Origin: Aquamicrobium sp.
Lineage (GTDB): Bacteria; Pseudomonadota; Alphaproteobacteria; Rhizobiales; Rhizobiaceae
Assembly: GCA_019739225.1 (NCBI GenBank)
Contig: JAHHDT010000007.1
Span: 1-64,000 of the forward strand
Direction of reading: 5' to 3'
DNA length: 64,000 nt
Shown here one piece after another: positions 32,229-40,946 of the stretch. A program made the translations under genes and the position numbers. Within the stretch, counting starts at the first letter, position 1; each line of letters begins with the position of its first letter. The notes under the pieces were generated by a model. The model did no database searches. It was not told where the DNA came from and saw nothing but the letters and a program-made list of their open reading frames with translations.

Positions 32229-33161
32229 ATGGATCGTTCTGACGCCACAGGTTCTGCCTTTCTCGTTGCCGCGCTTTACCGGTTCGCCGCGCTGCCGCAG
32301 TGGCGCGAGCTGCGGATGCCGCTGGCTGAATTCTGCTGCGCGCGCGGCATAAAGGGTACGTTGCTGCTCGCGCATGAGGGCATCAACGGCACGGTCGCCG
32401 GGAGCCACGATGCAATTGCCGGACTGATCGCCCATCTTGAGGCGATCCCGGCGCTGGCCGGGCTCGAGTTGAAGTACAGCACTGCGGCCGAGATGCCGTT
32501 CCATCGCATGAAGGTGCGCCTCAAGCGCGAGATCGTCACGATGGGGGTCGAGGACCTGGACCCCGCGCGGGACGCGGGCGCTTATGTCGAGCCGCAGGAC
32601 TGGAACGCGCTTATATCCGATCCTGAAACGGTGGTGATCGACACGCGTAACGACTACGAGACGGCGATCGGTACCTTTCGAGGCGCCGTCGATCCCGGCA
32701 CGGCAAGTTTTCGCGAGTTTCCCGGCTGGGCCCAGGCGCGGCGCGAGGACCTTGCCGGGCGCAAGGTGGCGATGTTCTGCACCGGCGGCATCCGCTGCGA
32801 AAAGGCGACAGCCTATATGCGCTCGATCGGTATCGAAGACGTCTACCATCTCAAGGGCGGCATCCTGAAATACCTTGAGGACGTGCCGCAGGAGCAAAGC
32901 CTGTGGGACGGCGAGTGCTTCGTCTTCGACGAGCGCGTGTCCGTCACCCACGGCCTGCGCGAAGGCGGAGCAGCACTCTGCCGGGCGTGTAGGCATCCTC
33001 TGACGGTGGAGGATCGGCAATCGCCGCTTTTCGTCGAAGGGGTGTCGTGTGACCGCTGCCATGACAGCCGCAGCGAGGCCGACCGTGCCCGCTACGCCGA
33101 ACGCCATCGACAGGTGGAACTGGCAAGCAGTCGGGGAACGAAGCCTCATATCGGCCGCTAA
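32229..33161 (+). CDS. trhO: tRNA uridine(34) hydroxylase, rhodanese-like
   Basis: 310 residues of the YceA/UPF0176 family, which uses oxygen to hydroxylate U34 in tRNA. N-terminal acylphosphatase-like domain: [17 protein letters not shown]. Central rhodanese domain: [15 protein letters not shown] and the active-site loop [11 protein letters not shown] with the catalytic Cys. The C-terminal CxxC pairs (CRACRHPL and [19 protein letters not shown]) are typical. The start follows GATAGGAG. Divergent from the muramidase gene. Confidence 0.92.
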   Translation: MDRSDATGSAFLVAALYRFAALPQWRELRMPLAEFCCARGIKGTLLLAHEGINGTVAGSHDAIAGLIAHLEAIPALAGLELKYSTAAEMPFHRMKVRLKREIVTMGVEDLDPARDAGAYVEPQDWNALISDPETVVIDTRNDYETAIGTFRGAVDPGTASFREFPGWAQARREDLAGRKVAMFCTGGIRCEKATAYMRSIGIEDVYHLKGGILKYLEDVPQEQSLWDGECFVFDERVSVTHGLREGGAALCRACRHPLTVEDRQSPLFVEGVSCDRCHDSRSEADRARYAERHRQVELASSRGTKPHIGR

Positions 33162-33265
33162 GGCGCGGTAGCTCCTGTCATTGCAATGTCGCTGTTGGCT
33201 GCCTACTTCTGGCAGGTTGTCGCGACAGCGGCGTAGAGCGAAACGAAGCTGCAAGGAGTGCCCCG

Positions 33266-33985
33266 ATGCTCGATCCCAGGAAGCTGCTGGATGACCTGCT
33301 CGGTTCGAAGGTTCCCGGAACCGAATCGACCGTTCGCGACAAGGCTGGTCAGGCCGCCCAGATGGCGCGGGACAATCCGCTGGCTGCAGGCGCCCTGGCA
33401 GCGGTCCTGCTCGGCACCGGCACCGGCCGCAAGGTCACCGGCTCGGCGCTCAAGATCGGTGGCATGGCTGCCGTCGCCGGCCTCGCCTACAAGGCCTACC
33501 AGAACTACCGCAACGGCGACCAGCCGGGCCAGGCGCAGAAATCAGCCGAGCCGGAATTGCTGCCGCCGCCGGCCGACACGCCTTTCGATCCCGCGCAGGC
33601 ACCGCAGGGCGAGGCGGAATTCGCGCTGGTCATCGTGCGTGCAATGATTGCCGCCGCACGCGCCGACGGGCATATTGACGAGGCCGAGCGAGGCCGTATC
33701 GCCGACCGGTTGCGCCTGTCGGGCATCGGTGAAGAGGCGGAGGAATTCCTGCTCGCCGAACTGTCGAAGCCCGTCGACCTCGATACCCTCATCGATGCTG
33801 CGAAGACAGAAGCGCAGAAGGTCGAGCTCTACACGGCCTCGCGCCTCGCGATCGAGCCCCAGACGCGCGCCGAACGCGGCTATCTCGACATGCTCGCTGG
33901 CAGGCTCAAGCTGCCGGACGCGCTGATCGATCACGTCGAGGCGACGGTCTCCGAGGTCAAGACCGACAACCAGTCGGTCTGGTAA
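33266..33985 (+). CDS. DUF533/TerB-like protein (YebE family)
   Basis: 239 residues. N-terminal MLDPRKLLDDLLGS, then a Gly/Ala-rich hydrophobic stretch (about 42-75) that may insert in the membrane, a Pro/Gln linker, and an alpha-helical TerB-like domain (about 115-235) with AARADGHIDEAERGRI, a calcium/metal-loop-like acidic motif. YebE homologues are inner-membrane proteins induced by envelope or metal stress; the role here is inferred only. A nested hairpin lies in the 104-bp gap after trhO (33188-33227). Confidence 0.85.
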   Translation: MLDPRKLLDDLLGSKVPGTESTVRDKAGQAAQMARDNPLAAGALAAVLLGTGTGRKVTGSALKIGGMAAVAGLAYKAYQNYRNGDQPGQAQKSAEPELLPPPADTPFDPAQAPQGEAEFALVIVRAMIAAARADGHIDEAERGRIADRLRLSGIGEEAEEFLLAELSKPVDLDTLIDAAKTEAQKVELYTASRLAIEPQTRAERGYLDMLAGRLKLPDALIDHVEATVSEVKTDNQSVW

Positions 33986-33991
33986 GCGGCG

Positions 33992-34609
33992 TCAGCCCAG
34001 CACGCGCGAAACGATCGCAGCGAGATCCTTATTCATTTCCTCTGAGCTCTGATCTTGGAGGAACTTCATACGTTGCGAAAGCAGCAGGTGCGAGAGGCCA
34101 TGGACAATCGCCCAGGTGGCGGCGAGTTGCCGCCTTCCTTGGCGTGTCGTCAAGGGGTCGACGCCCGCGACCGCGCCGACGCCTGCAACGAGTTGCTCGA
34201 ACGACGCGGTCGCGGCCCGTTGCAGCCTCTCTTCCTGAAAGTCGGCTTTCCGTGATGAGAACATCAGGGTGAAGAGAGCAGGGTTGGCGCGAGCGAATTC
34301 GATGTAGCCCAGCCCCATCGCCACCAGCCTTGCTCTGGCATCGTCGGGGTCCGCCGTGTCCATGCGCGCGGAGGTCGTTTTCAGGAAACGTTCGAAACCT
34401 TCGGCGGCAAGTGCCGAAAGAAGCCCGGCCACGTCACCGAAGTGATGGGCGGGTGCCGCATGGGAGACGCCAGCGCGCTTCGCGCAGCCGCGCAGAGTAA
34501 AGCCCTCCGGCCCCTTCTCGGCGAGTTCCACCTCTGCTGCTTCCAGCAGGGCGCGGCGCAGGTCGCCGTGATGATAGCCCTGTCGGTGCGGTCCGCTGTC
34601 CTTTGCCAT
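33992..34609 (-). CDS. TetR-family transcriptional regulator (WHG domain)
   Basis: 205 residues from ATG at 34609. N-terminal helix-turn-helix: GDLRRALLEAAEVELAEKG, FTLRGCAKRAGVSHAAPAHHFGD. C-terminal WHG-type ligand domain: FARANPALFTLMF and WAIVHGLSHLLLSQRM. It reads away from the sRNA/SDR side. On its own promoter side, two direct copies of TTTACG appear (minus strand, 34680-34705), a possible operator. Target genes are unknown; the divergent SDR across the sRNA locus is the natural candidate. Confidence 0.9.
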   Translation of the reverse strand: MAKDSGPHRQGYHHGDLRRALLEAAEVELAEKGPEGFTLRGCAKRAGVSHAAPAHHFGDVAGLLSALAAEGFERFLKTTSARMDTADPDDARARLVAMGLGYIEFARANPALFTLMFSSRKADFQEERLQRAATASFEQLVAGVGAVAGVDPLTTRQGRRQLAATWAIVHGLSHLLLSQRMKFLQDQSSEEMNKDLAAIVSRVLG

Positions 34610-34692
34610 GCCCACCCGTCCTTTGCCCGGCTCCCCCCACGGCAATGCATCAGCGCCGTGGCGAGTTCAATCTTTCCACCGTAAAATTTATC

Positions 34693-34722
34693 TTGACGGC
34701 GTAAAGATTGCGAGCCTATTTT
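34693..34722 (+). promoter_or_regulatory. candidate sigma-70 promoter for the sRNA
   Basis: TTGACG (34693-34698) and TATTTT (34717-34722) with an 18-bp spacer. A start near 34729 would give a transcript of about 140 nt ending at the terminator. A second possible pair is CTTAAC (34761) with TACAAT (34786). Confidence 0.4.
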
Positions 34723-34728
34723 TCTTGC

Positions 34729-34868
34729 CCAGAGGTGCGGGAGGCTAGCCGGCAAATGGGCTTAACCATTCCTTAACGAATCAGGTACAATCTGAAGCAA
34801 GTCGGATCGGCTTTCCTCCTCCCAAGCACGATTCAGATTAAGGGCGGTCCCTACGACCGCCCTTTCTT
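34729..34868 (+). ncRNA. candidate trans-acting sRNA with anti-Shine-Dalgarno loop (alpha-r14-like)
   Basis: AATCTGAA (34789-34796) and TTCAGATT (34832-34839) form a perfect 8-bp stem. Its loop exposes CCTCCTCCC (34815-34823), the complement of a strong ribosome-binding site. A terminator hairpin follows directly (34841-34868). Unpaired CCUCCUCCC plus a Rho-independent terminator is the layout known for the alpha-r14/NfeR1 sRNA family of rhizobia. There is no open frame. The 5' end is not known, and family membership is recalled from the motif, not searched. Confidence 0.55.
34841..34868 (+). terminator. Rho-independent terminator of the candidate sRNA
   Basis: AGGGCGGTC (34841-34849), loop CCTAC, GACCGCCCT (34855-34863), then TTTCTTT. 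No T-run on the opposite strand, so it terminates plus-strand transcription, yet no plus-strand protein gene lies upstream. Confidence 0.85.
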
Positions 34869-34944
34869 TGGCAGCACCCTGCCTGACTTGCCTTCCCGCC
34901 TCCCATCTGCAAATCAACGTTGGTGAAACGTGGAGGAGGTTCTC

Positions 34945-35703
34945 ATGGCCGCAACAAAATTCGCTCTCGTGACCGGCGCCGGAACCGGCGTTGGAAAGAG
35001 CGTTGCCACCGCGCTGGTGCGCAACGGGTGGGACACGATTTTTACGGGCCGAACGCTGGGACGGCTCGAAGAGGCAGCAGAGGCGGCTAATGGGTTGGGC
35101 GGCGGTCGCGCGCTGGCCGTCGCGTGCGACGTGTCGCGGCCGGAGCAGGTGGAGCGGCTGTTCGAGCGCATCGGTGAAGAGTTCGGCCGGCTCGACCTTC
35201 TCTTCAACAATGCCGGCATGAGCGCGAAGGCCATGCCGATCGATGAAATTCCGGTAGAGACGTGGCACGATGTCGTGGACGTGAACCTGACCGGTTCGTT
35301 CCTTTGCGCACGCGCGGCTTTCGGGATGATGCGCAGACAGGCCCCGCAGGGCGGTCGCATCATCAACAACGGGTCGATCTCGGCCTATGCCCCACGTCCG
35401 GGTTCCGTACCCTATACCGCCACCAAGCATGCCATCACCGGCCTCACCAAGACGCTGGCGCTCGACGGCCGGCCGTTCGACATTGCGTGCGGCCAGGTCG
35501 ACATCGGCAATGCGCTGACTGAAATGGCCGCGCCGATGGCGCAGGGCGTGCCCCAGGCGGACGGCTCGGTCAGGGCCGAAGCGGTCATGGATGTCGAGCA
35601 TGTCGCCAATGCGGTCGTGCACATGGCCAGCCTGCCGCTCGAAGCCAATATCCTGTTCATGAACGTGATGGCGACGAAAATGCCATTCGTCGGCCGCGGA
35701 TAG
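34945..35703 (+). CDS. SDR-family oxidoreductase
   Basis: 252 residues from ATG at 34945, preceded by GGAGGAGG. NAD(P) site TGAGTGVGKSVA near the N-terminus, NNAG motif, catalytic Ser in NNGSISAYAP and YTATK catalytic Tyr/Lys. The protein ends FMNVMATKMPFVGRG, typical of an uncharacterised rhizobial SDR group. Substrate unknown. It lies downstream of the sRNA locus, and tetR is divergent. Its strong GGAGGAGG site is itself complementary to the sRNA loop. Confidence 0.88.
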   Translation: MAATKFALVTGAGTGVGKSVATALVRNGWDTIFTGRTLGRLEEAAEAANGLGGGRALAVACDVSRPEQVERLFERIGEEFGRLDLLFNNAGMSAKAMPIDEIPVETWHDVVDVNLTGSFLCARAAFGMMRRQAPQGGRIINNGSISAYAPRPGSVPYTATKHAITGLTKTLALDGRPFDIACGQVDIGNALTEMAAPMAQGVPQADGSVRAEAVMDVEHVANAVVHMASLPLEANILFMNVMATKMPFVGRG

Positions 35704-35797
35704 GAGGAACCCTCCTGCTTCCGGCCCCAGATCGATAGGCGATTGTTGGACTTTACAGCATAGACAGGGTTTCTATTTCACCCTGGACGTACGAGGC

Positions 35798-35828
35798 TTG
35801 CCTGTCGAGGCTGTCGCCGTGCTAGAAT
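35798..35828 (+). promoter_or_regulatory. possible promoter of the SLC13 permease
   Basis: TTGCCT (35798-35803) and TAGAAT (35823-35828), spacer 19 bp. Weak -35 and long spacer, so tentative. Confidence 0.3.
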
Positions 35829-35864
35829 AGTTCACGGCCATTCATCGCGGAGGCTGACCTCGAC

Positions 35865-37643
35865 ATGGAAGCACTTCTTGGCGGGGCTCAACCCTATATC
35901 GCGCTGGTGCTGCTGGTGCTGCTGCTGGCCGCCTTCATCATCGAGCGCTATCCGCCGGAAGTTACTGCGGCAGGCGGTGCTGCGGCATTCCTGCTGCTGG
36001 GGTTGACCACCCCTGAGGATGCCATGCGCGTCTTCTCCAATTCGGCGCCCATAACGATTGCGGCGATGTTCGTGCTTTCGGGCGCGCTGGTGCGTACGGG
36101 GGTCCTGGAAAACCTGGCCAGCAGGCTGACCACCAGCGCGACGAACCACCCAACCCTGGTGGTGGCGGCGCTGTTGATCGGCACCGTGGCTGCATCGGCC
36201 TTCATGAACAACACGCCGGTGGTGCTGATCCTGATTCCGATCGTGTTTCGGCTCGCCCGCACGCTGGACATTGCGGCTACCAGGCTGCTGATCCCGATTT
36301 CCTATGCGGCGATCCTCGGCGGCACCTGCACGCTGATCGGCACGTCGACCAACATCCTCGTCGATGGTGTGGCCCGCAACGCGGGCGAACCGGCGTTCTC
36401 GATCTTCGAGATAACACCCATCGGCATCGTGGCCGCAATCACGGGAACGCTGGTGATGCTGTTGCTCGGCCGTTTCCTGTTGCCCGACCGGCGCAGCGGT
36501 GGCGAGACGGCTCAATCCGGAGAAACGGAGTTCCTGTCCGAGGTAAGTGTACGGGCCGACGGTCGCTACACCCAATCGAAGATCGGCGCGATCAGCGACT
36601 TCAATCGGGCAGGGCTCAAGGTGCTGGGTCTGCGCAGCGGCGGCGAGGTCATCCGCGACAATGTCGGCGAGCGCACGATGAAGCGGGGCGATTCGCTGAT
36701 CCTCCTAGGCACTGCTTCGGAAATCCTCACGCTCAATGAAAAGAGCGAACTGCATGTTGGCCTGCGACGCAGCCAGGAGCGTGCCGGCGACAAGGTGGTG
36801 GTGGAGGCTGTCGTTGCCCCGCATCGCGCAACTACCGGCGAGCGGATCGGCGACTTGATGCTGGGCCGCCGCTATGGCGTGCGTATCCTTGGCGCGCATC
36901 GCCACCGCCACATTCCGGGATCCGATCTGGAAAGCGTCAAGCTGAGGCCTGCCGACAAGCTGCTGCTCGAAGGCCCGCCGGACAATTTCGACGCGTTGAC
37001 CGAGGATGCAAGTCTCGTCTCGGTATCGCGACCCAGCGCGCGGCCTTATCGCCGCAGCAAGGCTCCGGTGGCGCTGGGCGCGCTGGCAGCGGTCGTCGGG
37101 CTTGCGGCCTTCAACGTCATGGACATCGCAATTCTCGCGCTCCTCGCGGTGGCGGCGATCCTGCTGCTGCGCTGCCTGGACAGCGACGAGGCGTGGGGTT
37201 CCATCGACGGCTCCATCCTCGTGCTGATCTTTTCGATGCTCATTATCGGAGCGGGGCTCGAACGATCGGGCGGGGTCCAGCTCATCGTCAACGCGCTCGC
37301 GCCATATCTGGCGACAATGCCGCCGGTGGTCACACTGGTCGCGATCTTCGCGATCTCATCAACCCTGACCGAGCTGGTTACCAACAATGCGGTCGCGGTT
37401 CTCGTGGCGCCAATCGCCATTGGCCTCGCAACGCAGATGGGTGTCGATCCCCGGCCGTTCCTGATCGCCGTGATGATCGGCGCCAGCGCTAGCTTCGCGA
37501 CGCCGATCGGCTACCAGACGAACACGCTGGTCTACGGTGCAGGAAATTACCGCTTCACCGACTTCCTGAAGGTGGGCATACCCATGAATATCGCCGTTGC
37601 TGTCGCAAGCTGCGTGGCAATCTGGCTGATCTATGACCTTTAG
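35865..37643 (+). CDS. SLC13/DASS-family permease with two RCK_C (TrkA_C) domains
   Basis: 592 residues. N-terminal transmembrane bundle (about 10-210) has the SLC13 signatures NSAPITIAAMFVLSGALVRTG and GTCTLIGTSTNILVDG. Two cytosolic TrkA_C domains (about 225-390) contain LGLRSGGEVIRDN and DLMLGRRYGVRILGAHR. The second bundle (about 400-590) has ELVTNNAVAVL and GASASFATPIGYQTNTLVYG, the sodium/anion-binding repeat. Family members carry sulfate or dicarboxylates with sodium. The substrate is not predictable here. Start has GGAG 12 bp upstream. It converges with the YciI gene with a 4-bp overlap. Confidence 0.9.
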   Translation: MEALLGGAQPYIALVLLVLLLAAFIIERYPPEVTAAGGAAAFLLLGLTTPEDAMRVFSNSAPITIAAMFVLSGALVRTGVLENLASRLTTSATNHPTLVVAALLIGTVAASAFMNNTPVVLILIPIVFRLARTLDIAATRLLIPISYAAILGGTCTLIGTSTNILVDGVARNAGEPAFSIFEITPIGIVAAITGTLVMLLLGRFLLPDRRSGGETAQSGETEFLSEVSVRADGRYTQSKIGAISDFNRAGLKVLGLRSGGEVIRDNVGERTMKRGDSLILLGTASEILTLNEKSELHVGLRRSQERAGDKVVVEAVVAPHRATTGERIGDLMLGRRYGVRILGAHRHRHIPGSDLESVKLRPADKLLLEGPPDNFDALTEDASLVSVSRPSARPYRRSKAPVALGALAAVVGLAAFNVMDIAILALLAVAAILLLRCLDSDEAWGSIDGSILVLIFSMLIIGAGLERSGGVQLIVNALAPYLATMPPVVTLVAIFAISSTLTELVTNNAVAVLVAPIAIGLATQMGVDPRPFLIAVMIGASASFATPIGYQTNTLVYGAGNYRFTDFLKVGIPMNIAVAVASCVAIWLIYDL

Positions 37644-38011
37644 ACCTCCGCCACAGATACACCAGGCAGGTAGCGCGTGATCGGGCGGATTTCGTAGACG
37701 GCGGACTTGTTCACGCGACGCAACTCGCGTGCTGCGTCGATTGCGGCCTCCAGCGAGTCGCACTCCAGCATGTAAATGCCAAGCAACTGCTCCTTCGTCT
37801 CGGCGAATGGACCATCGATGACCATCGCCTCGGGACTGCGCAATGTTACCGCCTGGCCGGTGAAGTCGAGCCGCGCCGCCGGTCCCAGCTTGCCGGTCTC
37901 GTTGATCTTGTCATGGACCTTCATCAGGTTGCCCATCAACGCCTCACCGTCTTCCGGCGTCATCGCGGCGACGACACCTTCCTCGTGATAGGCAAGTATC
38001 GCGTAAAGCAT
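37640..38011 (-). CDS. YciI/YCII-domain (DGPF) small protein
   Basis: 123 residues from ATG at 38011 with TGGAGG upstream. Ferredoxin-like fold of the YCII family, with the DGPFAETKEQLLGIYMLE motif and N-terminal MLYAILAYHEE. Such proteins are often linked to ECF sigma factors or act in chemical detoxification; no such partner is present. It is 38 bp downstream of the aminotransferase and may be cotranscribed with it. Confidence 0.88.
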   Translation of the reverse strand: MLYAILAYHEEGVVAAMTPEDGEALMGNLMKVHDKINETGKLGPAARLDFTGQAVTLRSPEAMVIDGPFAETKEQLLGIYMLECDSLEAAIDAARELRRVNKSAVYEIRPITRYLPGVSVAEV

Positions 38012-38049
38012 GCGGTTCCTCCAGGCTTTGTCGGGTGGTGCTGTATCGG

Positions 38050-39234
38050 CTAGCGGGTAAGGAAGTTTTCTATTCTTTCCAGGGCCCGCAGAATGTTTTC
38101 CTCGGAATTTGCATAAGAAAGCCGAAGATAGCCTTCTCCGAGAACGCCGAAATCCGGGCCGCCGATCAGCGCGACGCCGGCATCTTCCAGCAAGGCCGAT
38201 GCGAACGCCTTTGCCGGACGGCCCGTGCCCCGCACGTTGGGGAACGCGTAGAACGCGCCCTTGGGGGTGATACAGGAAAAGCCCGGCAGCGCATTCAGGC
38301 CTTCCACGACGATCCTGCGTCGCCGGTCGAAGGCCGCGAGCATCTTCTCGACCTCGTCCTGCGGGCCGTCGATGGCGGCGATGCCCGCGAACTGGCTGGG
38401 CGCGTTGACGCAGGACCAGCAATTGACCGCCAGCTTGCGCACCTTGTCGTAGAGGTGGCCGCTCTCCGGGCCGTTCGGCCAGATCGACCAGCCCATGCGC
38501 CAGCCGGTCATCGCCCAGGTCTTCGACCAGCCGTTGAGAACGATTAGCCGGTCGCGGATTTCCGGAAACTGAAGCAGCGAGGTGTGCGTCTCGCCGTCAT
38601 AGGTCATCACGTCGTAGATTTCGTCGGAGAGGATTGCGACGTGCGGATGCGCATCGAGGCCGCGCACCAGCTTCTCGATTTCCGCCCTCGGCGTCACGCC
38701 ACCGGTGGGATTGGCAGGGGAGTTGACGATCAGCAACCGTGTTGCGGGCGTGATCAGGGCGAGGGTCTCGTCAGCCGAAAAGGCGAAGCCGTTTTCCTCG
38801 CGGATCGGTACAGGCACGGGTCGCGCGCCGGTAAACTCGATCATCGATCGATAGATCGGAAAGCCCGGATCGGGATAGAGAATGTCGACGCCCGGCGCGC
38901 CGAACATCAGGATCGCGGCGAACATGGTCGGCTTGCCGCCCGGCATGACCATCACGTTCTCCGGTGACACTTCCACGCCCGTGGTGGTGAGGGTGCGGCG
39001 CACCACGGCTTCGCGTGTGGCAAGAAGGCCGGTTGCCGGCGTGTAGCCGTGATGGCCGTCGCGCAGCGCCTTGATGGCGGCTTCGACGATATGGGCAGGG
39101 GTGCTGAAATCGGGCTGGCCGATGCCAAGATTGATGATGTCCTTGCCCGATTGAGCCAGTGCGGTCGCGCGCGCGAGCACCGCGAAAGCATTCTCCTCGC
39201 CGATCCTGTCGAAGGCTTCGATCGTTTGGAGCAT
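38050..39234 (-). CDS. class I/II PLP-dependent aminotransferase (aspartate-type)
   Basis: 394 residues from ATG at 39234 with GGGAGG upstream; GTG at 39267 is in frame but weaker. Fold-type I motifs: INLGIGQPDFSTP, SPANPTGG, LSDEIYDVM and the Schiff-base lysine in NGWSKTWAMTGWRMGW. The C-terminal LRLSYANSEENI contains the carboxylate-binding Arg. It is close to aspartate/tyrosine aminotransferases of subgroup I-gamma; exact amino acid unknown. Confidence 0.9.
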   Translation of the reverse strand: MLQTIEAFDRIGEENAFAVLARATALAQSGKDIINLGIGQPDFSTPAHIVEAAIKALRDGHHGYTPATGLLATREAVVRRTLTTTGVEVSPENVMVMPGGKPTMFAAILMFGAPGVDILYPDPGFPIYRSMIEFTGARPVPVPIREENGFAFSADETLALITPATRLLIVNSPANPTGGVTPRAEIEKLVRGLDAHPHVAILSDEIYDVMTYDGETHTSLLQFPEIRDRLIVLNGWSKTWAMTGWRMGWSIWPNGPESGHLYDKVRKLAVNCWSCVNAPSQFAGIAAIDGPQDEVEKMLAAFDRRRRIVVEGLNALPGFSCITPKGAFYAFPNVRGTGRPAKAFASALLEDAGVALIGGPDFGVLGEGYLRLSYANSEENILRALERIENFLTR

Positions 39235-39314
39235 GCGGGCGTTCCTCCCTGGTTCTTTTCCCGGCACGATGTTCTTGTGAGGCTTGGCGTCTGTTTGTCA
39301 ATGTTGGTGGGCAC

Positions 39315-39998
39315 ATGGAAGATCTGAGCCAATGGACGCCGCGGCAGCGGCCTGAGCGCGAGCCGATGGAGGGGCGCTATGTGCGCCTCGAGCCGCTGAA
39401 TGCCGCACGCCACGGAGACGGGCTTTTCGAAGCATCTTCGACACCGGACAAGGATTCGCGCTTCCGCTGGCTCTATGACCACGCGCCACAGGACCGGGCG
39501 GATTTCCAGCCATGGCTCGACAAGGCTGCGGCGAGCGACGATCCGCTTTATTTCGCGGTCATCGACAAGGCCAGTGGGCGGGTTGCAGGCCGCCAGAGCT
39601 TCATGCGCATCGATACGGCCAACGGCGTCATCGAGATCGGCAACATTCTCTGGAACGGACTCGTCGCCCGAAAGCCGGCGGCGACGGAAGCGCTCTACCT
39701 CTTCGCGCGCCATGCCTTCGACGATCTCGGCTATCGCCGCTTCGAGTGGAAATGCAATGCCGAGAACGAACCGTCGCGCAGCGCGGCGCTGCGCTTCGGC
39801 TTTTCCTTCGAGGGCGTTTTTCGCCAGCATCTCATCGTCAAGGGCCGCAATCGCGACACCGCATGGTTTGCCATGATCGATAAGGAATGGCCGACGATAG
39901 GCCGCGCCCTAGAGGAGTGGCTTGATCCGGAAAACTTCGATAGTGAAGGGCAGCAGAAAAGGCGGCTCGGCGAGATCAGGGCTGCCGTGACAGCCTGA
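39315..39998 (+). CDS. GNAT-family acetyltransferase (RimJ/RimL-like)
   Basis: 227 residues from ATG at 39315; the Shine-Dalgarno is weak. N-terminal VRLEPLNAARHGDGLFEA, central IDKASGRVAGRQSFMRID, IGNILWNGLVARKPAATEA and YRRFEWKCNAENEPSRSAALRFGFSFEG, the acetyl-CoA binding and late beta-bulge elements of the RimJ/RimL type. It probably acetylates a small molecule or a protein N-terminus; target unknown. 11 bp before the CDF exporter gene. Confidence 0.88.
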   Translation: MEDLSQWTPRQRPEREPMEGRYVRLEPLNAARHGDGLFEASSTPDKDSRFRWLYDHAPQDRADFQPWLDKAAASDDPLYFAVIDKASGRVAGRQSFMRIDTANGVIEIGNILWNGLVARKPAATEALYLFARHAFDDLGYRRFEWKCNAENEPSRSAALRFGFSFEGVFRQHLIVKGRNRDTAWFAMIDKEWPTIGRALEEWLDPENFDSEGQQKRRLGEIRAAVTA

Positions 39999-40009
39999 GG
40001 AGCGCCGGC

Positions 40010-40933
40010 ATGGCCCATGGCCACGCGCACGATCATTCCGACCACGGCCATTCCCACGGCGCGGGCGACAAGACGCGGGTGCTGGTCGCAGCCTGTCTGA
40101 CGGGCGGCTTCATGGTGGCGGAGGCGATCGGCGGCCTCGTCACCGGGTCGCTGGCGCTTCTGGCCGATGCCGGCCACATGCTATCGGACACGGTTGCGCT
40201 GGTGCTGGCCTGGTACGCATTTCATCTCGCGGGCAGGGCGGCGACGGCGCGTCTGACCTACGGCTTCGACCGGGTCAAGACGCTGGTTGCCTACACCAAT
40301 GGGCTGACAATCTTCGCCATCGGTATCTGGATCGTCTATGAGGCCTGGCACCGCATGGCGGAGCCTTCGCCTATCCTCGGCGGGCCGATGCTGGTGATCG
40401 GCGTGCTCGGCCTGCTGGTCAATGTGGCGGCGTTTTTCGTTTTGCATGGCGGTGACAGGGAAAACCTCAACATGCGCGGGGCGATCCTGCATGTGATCGG
40501 CGATCTGCTCGGCTCCGTCGCGGCAATCGCGGCGGCCGGCATCATCCTATTGACCGGCTGGTACCCCATCGACCCGATCCTTTCGGCTCTTGTGGCGCTG
40601 TTGCTCTTCCGAAGCGCCTGGTCGTTGGTGCGGGCGTCCGGCCACATGCTGCTCGAAGGTGCGCCCAGCGGGCTTGACCGCGACGATATCGCGCGCGACA
40701 TCGAAGCGAATGTCAAAGGTGTGCTTGGCATTCATCATATGCATGTCTGGTCGCTGGACGGGACACGCAACATGGCCACGCTTCATGCCTGTCTGCGCGA
40801 AGGGATCGACGCGCATGCGGCGATCAGCGACATCAAGCTGCGCATGGCGAAGGTGCATCAAATCGATCATGTGACCGTCGAGCCGGAATTCGGGCATTGC
40901 GCCGACCGGCCGGCGGGCGTCCATCTGCATTAG
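40010..40933 (+). CDS. cation diffusion facilitator (CzcD/DmeF-like) metal exporter
   Basis: 307 residues. A His/Asp-rich N-terminus is followed by six membrane segments. Metal-site motifs: ADAGHMLSD (helix 2) and ILHVIGD (helix 5), the paired His/Asp of the zinc-type CDF site. The C-terminal cytosolic domain has IHHMHVWSLDGTRNMATLH and HVTVEPEF. Exports Zn2+, Co2+ or Ni2+ by proton exchange. A NicO/DUF1007 metal pair lies 2 kb downstream on the other strand, which makes a nickel/cobalt role plausible but not shown. Confidence 0.92.
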   Translation: MAHGHAHDHSDHGHSHGAGDKTRVLVAACLTGGFMVAEAIGGLVTGSLALLADAGHMLSDTVALVLAWYAFHLAGRAATARLTYGFDRVKTLVAYTNGLTIFAIGIWIVYEAWHRMAEPSPILGGPMLVIGVLGLLVNVAAFFVLHGGDRENLNMRGAILHVIGDLLGSVAAIAAAGIILLTGWYPIDPILSALVALLLFRSAWSLVRASGHMLLEGAPSGLDRDDIARDIEANVKGVLGIHHMHVWSLDGTRNMATLHACLREGIDAHAAISDIKLRMAKVHQIDHVTVEPEFGHCADRPAGVHLH

Positions 40934-40946
40934 GGAGAGAAGTGGA

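Larger units (their letters stand above)
34610..34944. other. 335-bp divergent region holding a candidate sRNA
   Basis: Between tetR and the SDR gene. Holds the TTGACG/TATTTT promoter-like pair, a stem displaying an anti-Shine-Dalgarno loop, and a strong terminator. No protein gene. Confidence 0.6.

Noticed and set aside
33188-33227. Nested hairpin between trhO and the DUF533 gene as terminator
   Set aside because: No T-tract follows, so I do not call it a terminator; mentioned only as structure.
32133-33254. N-terminal extension of the muramidase frame across trhO
   Set aside because: Antisense to trhO and lacking family features; the ATG at 32132 with AAGGAG is clearly the start.
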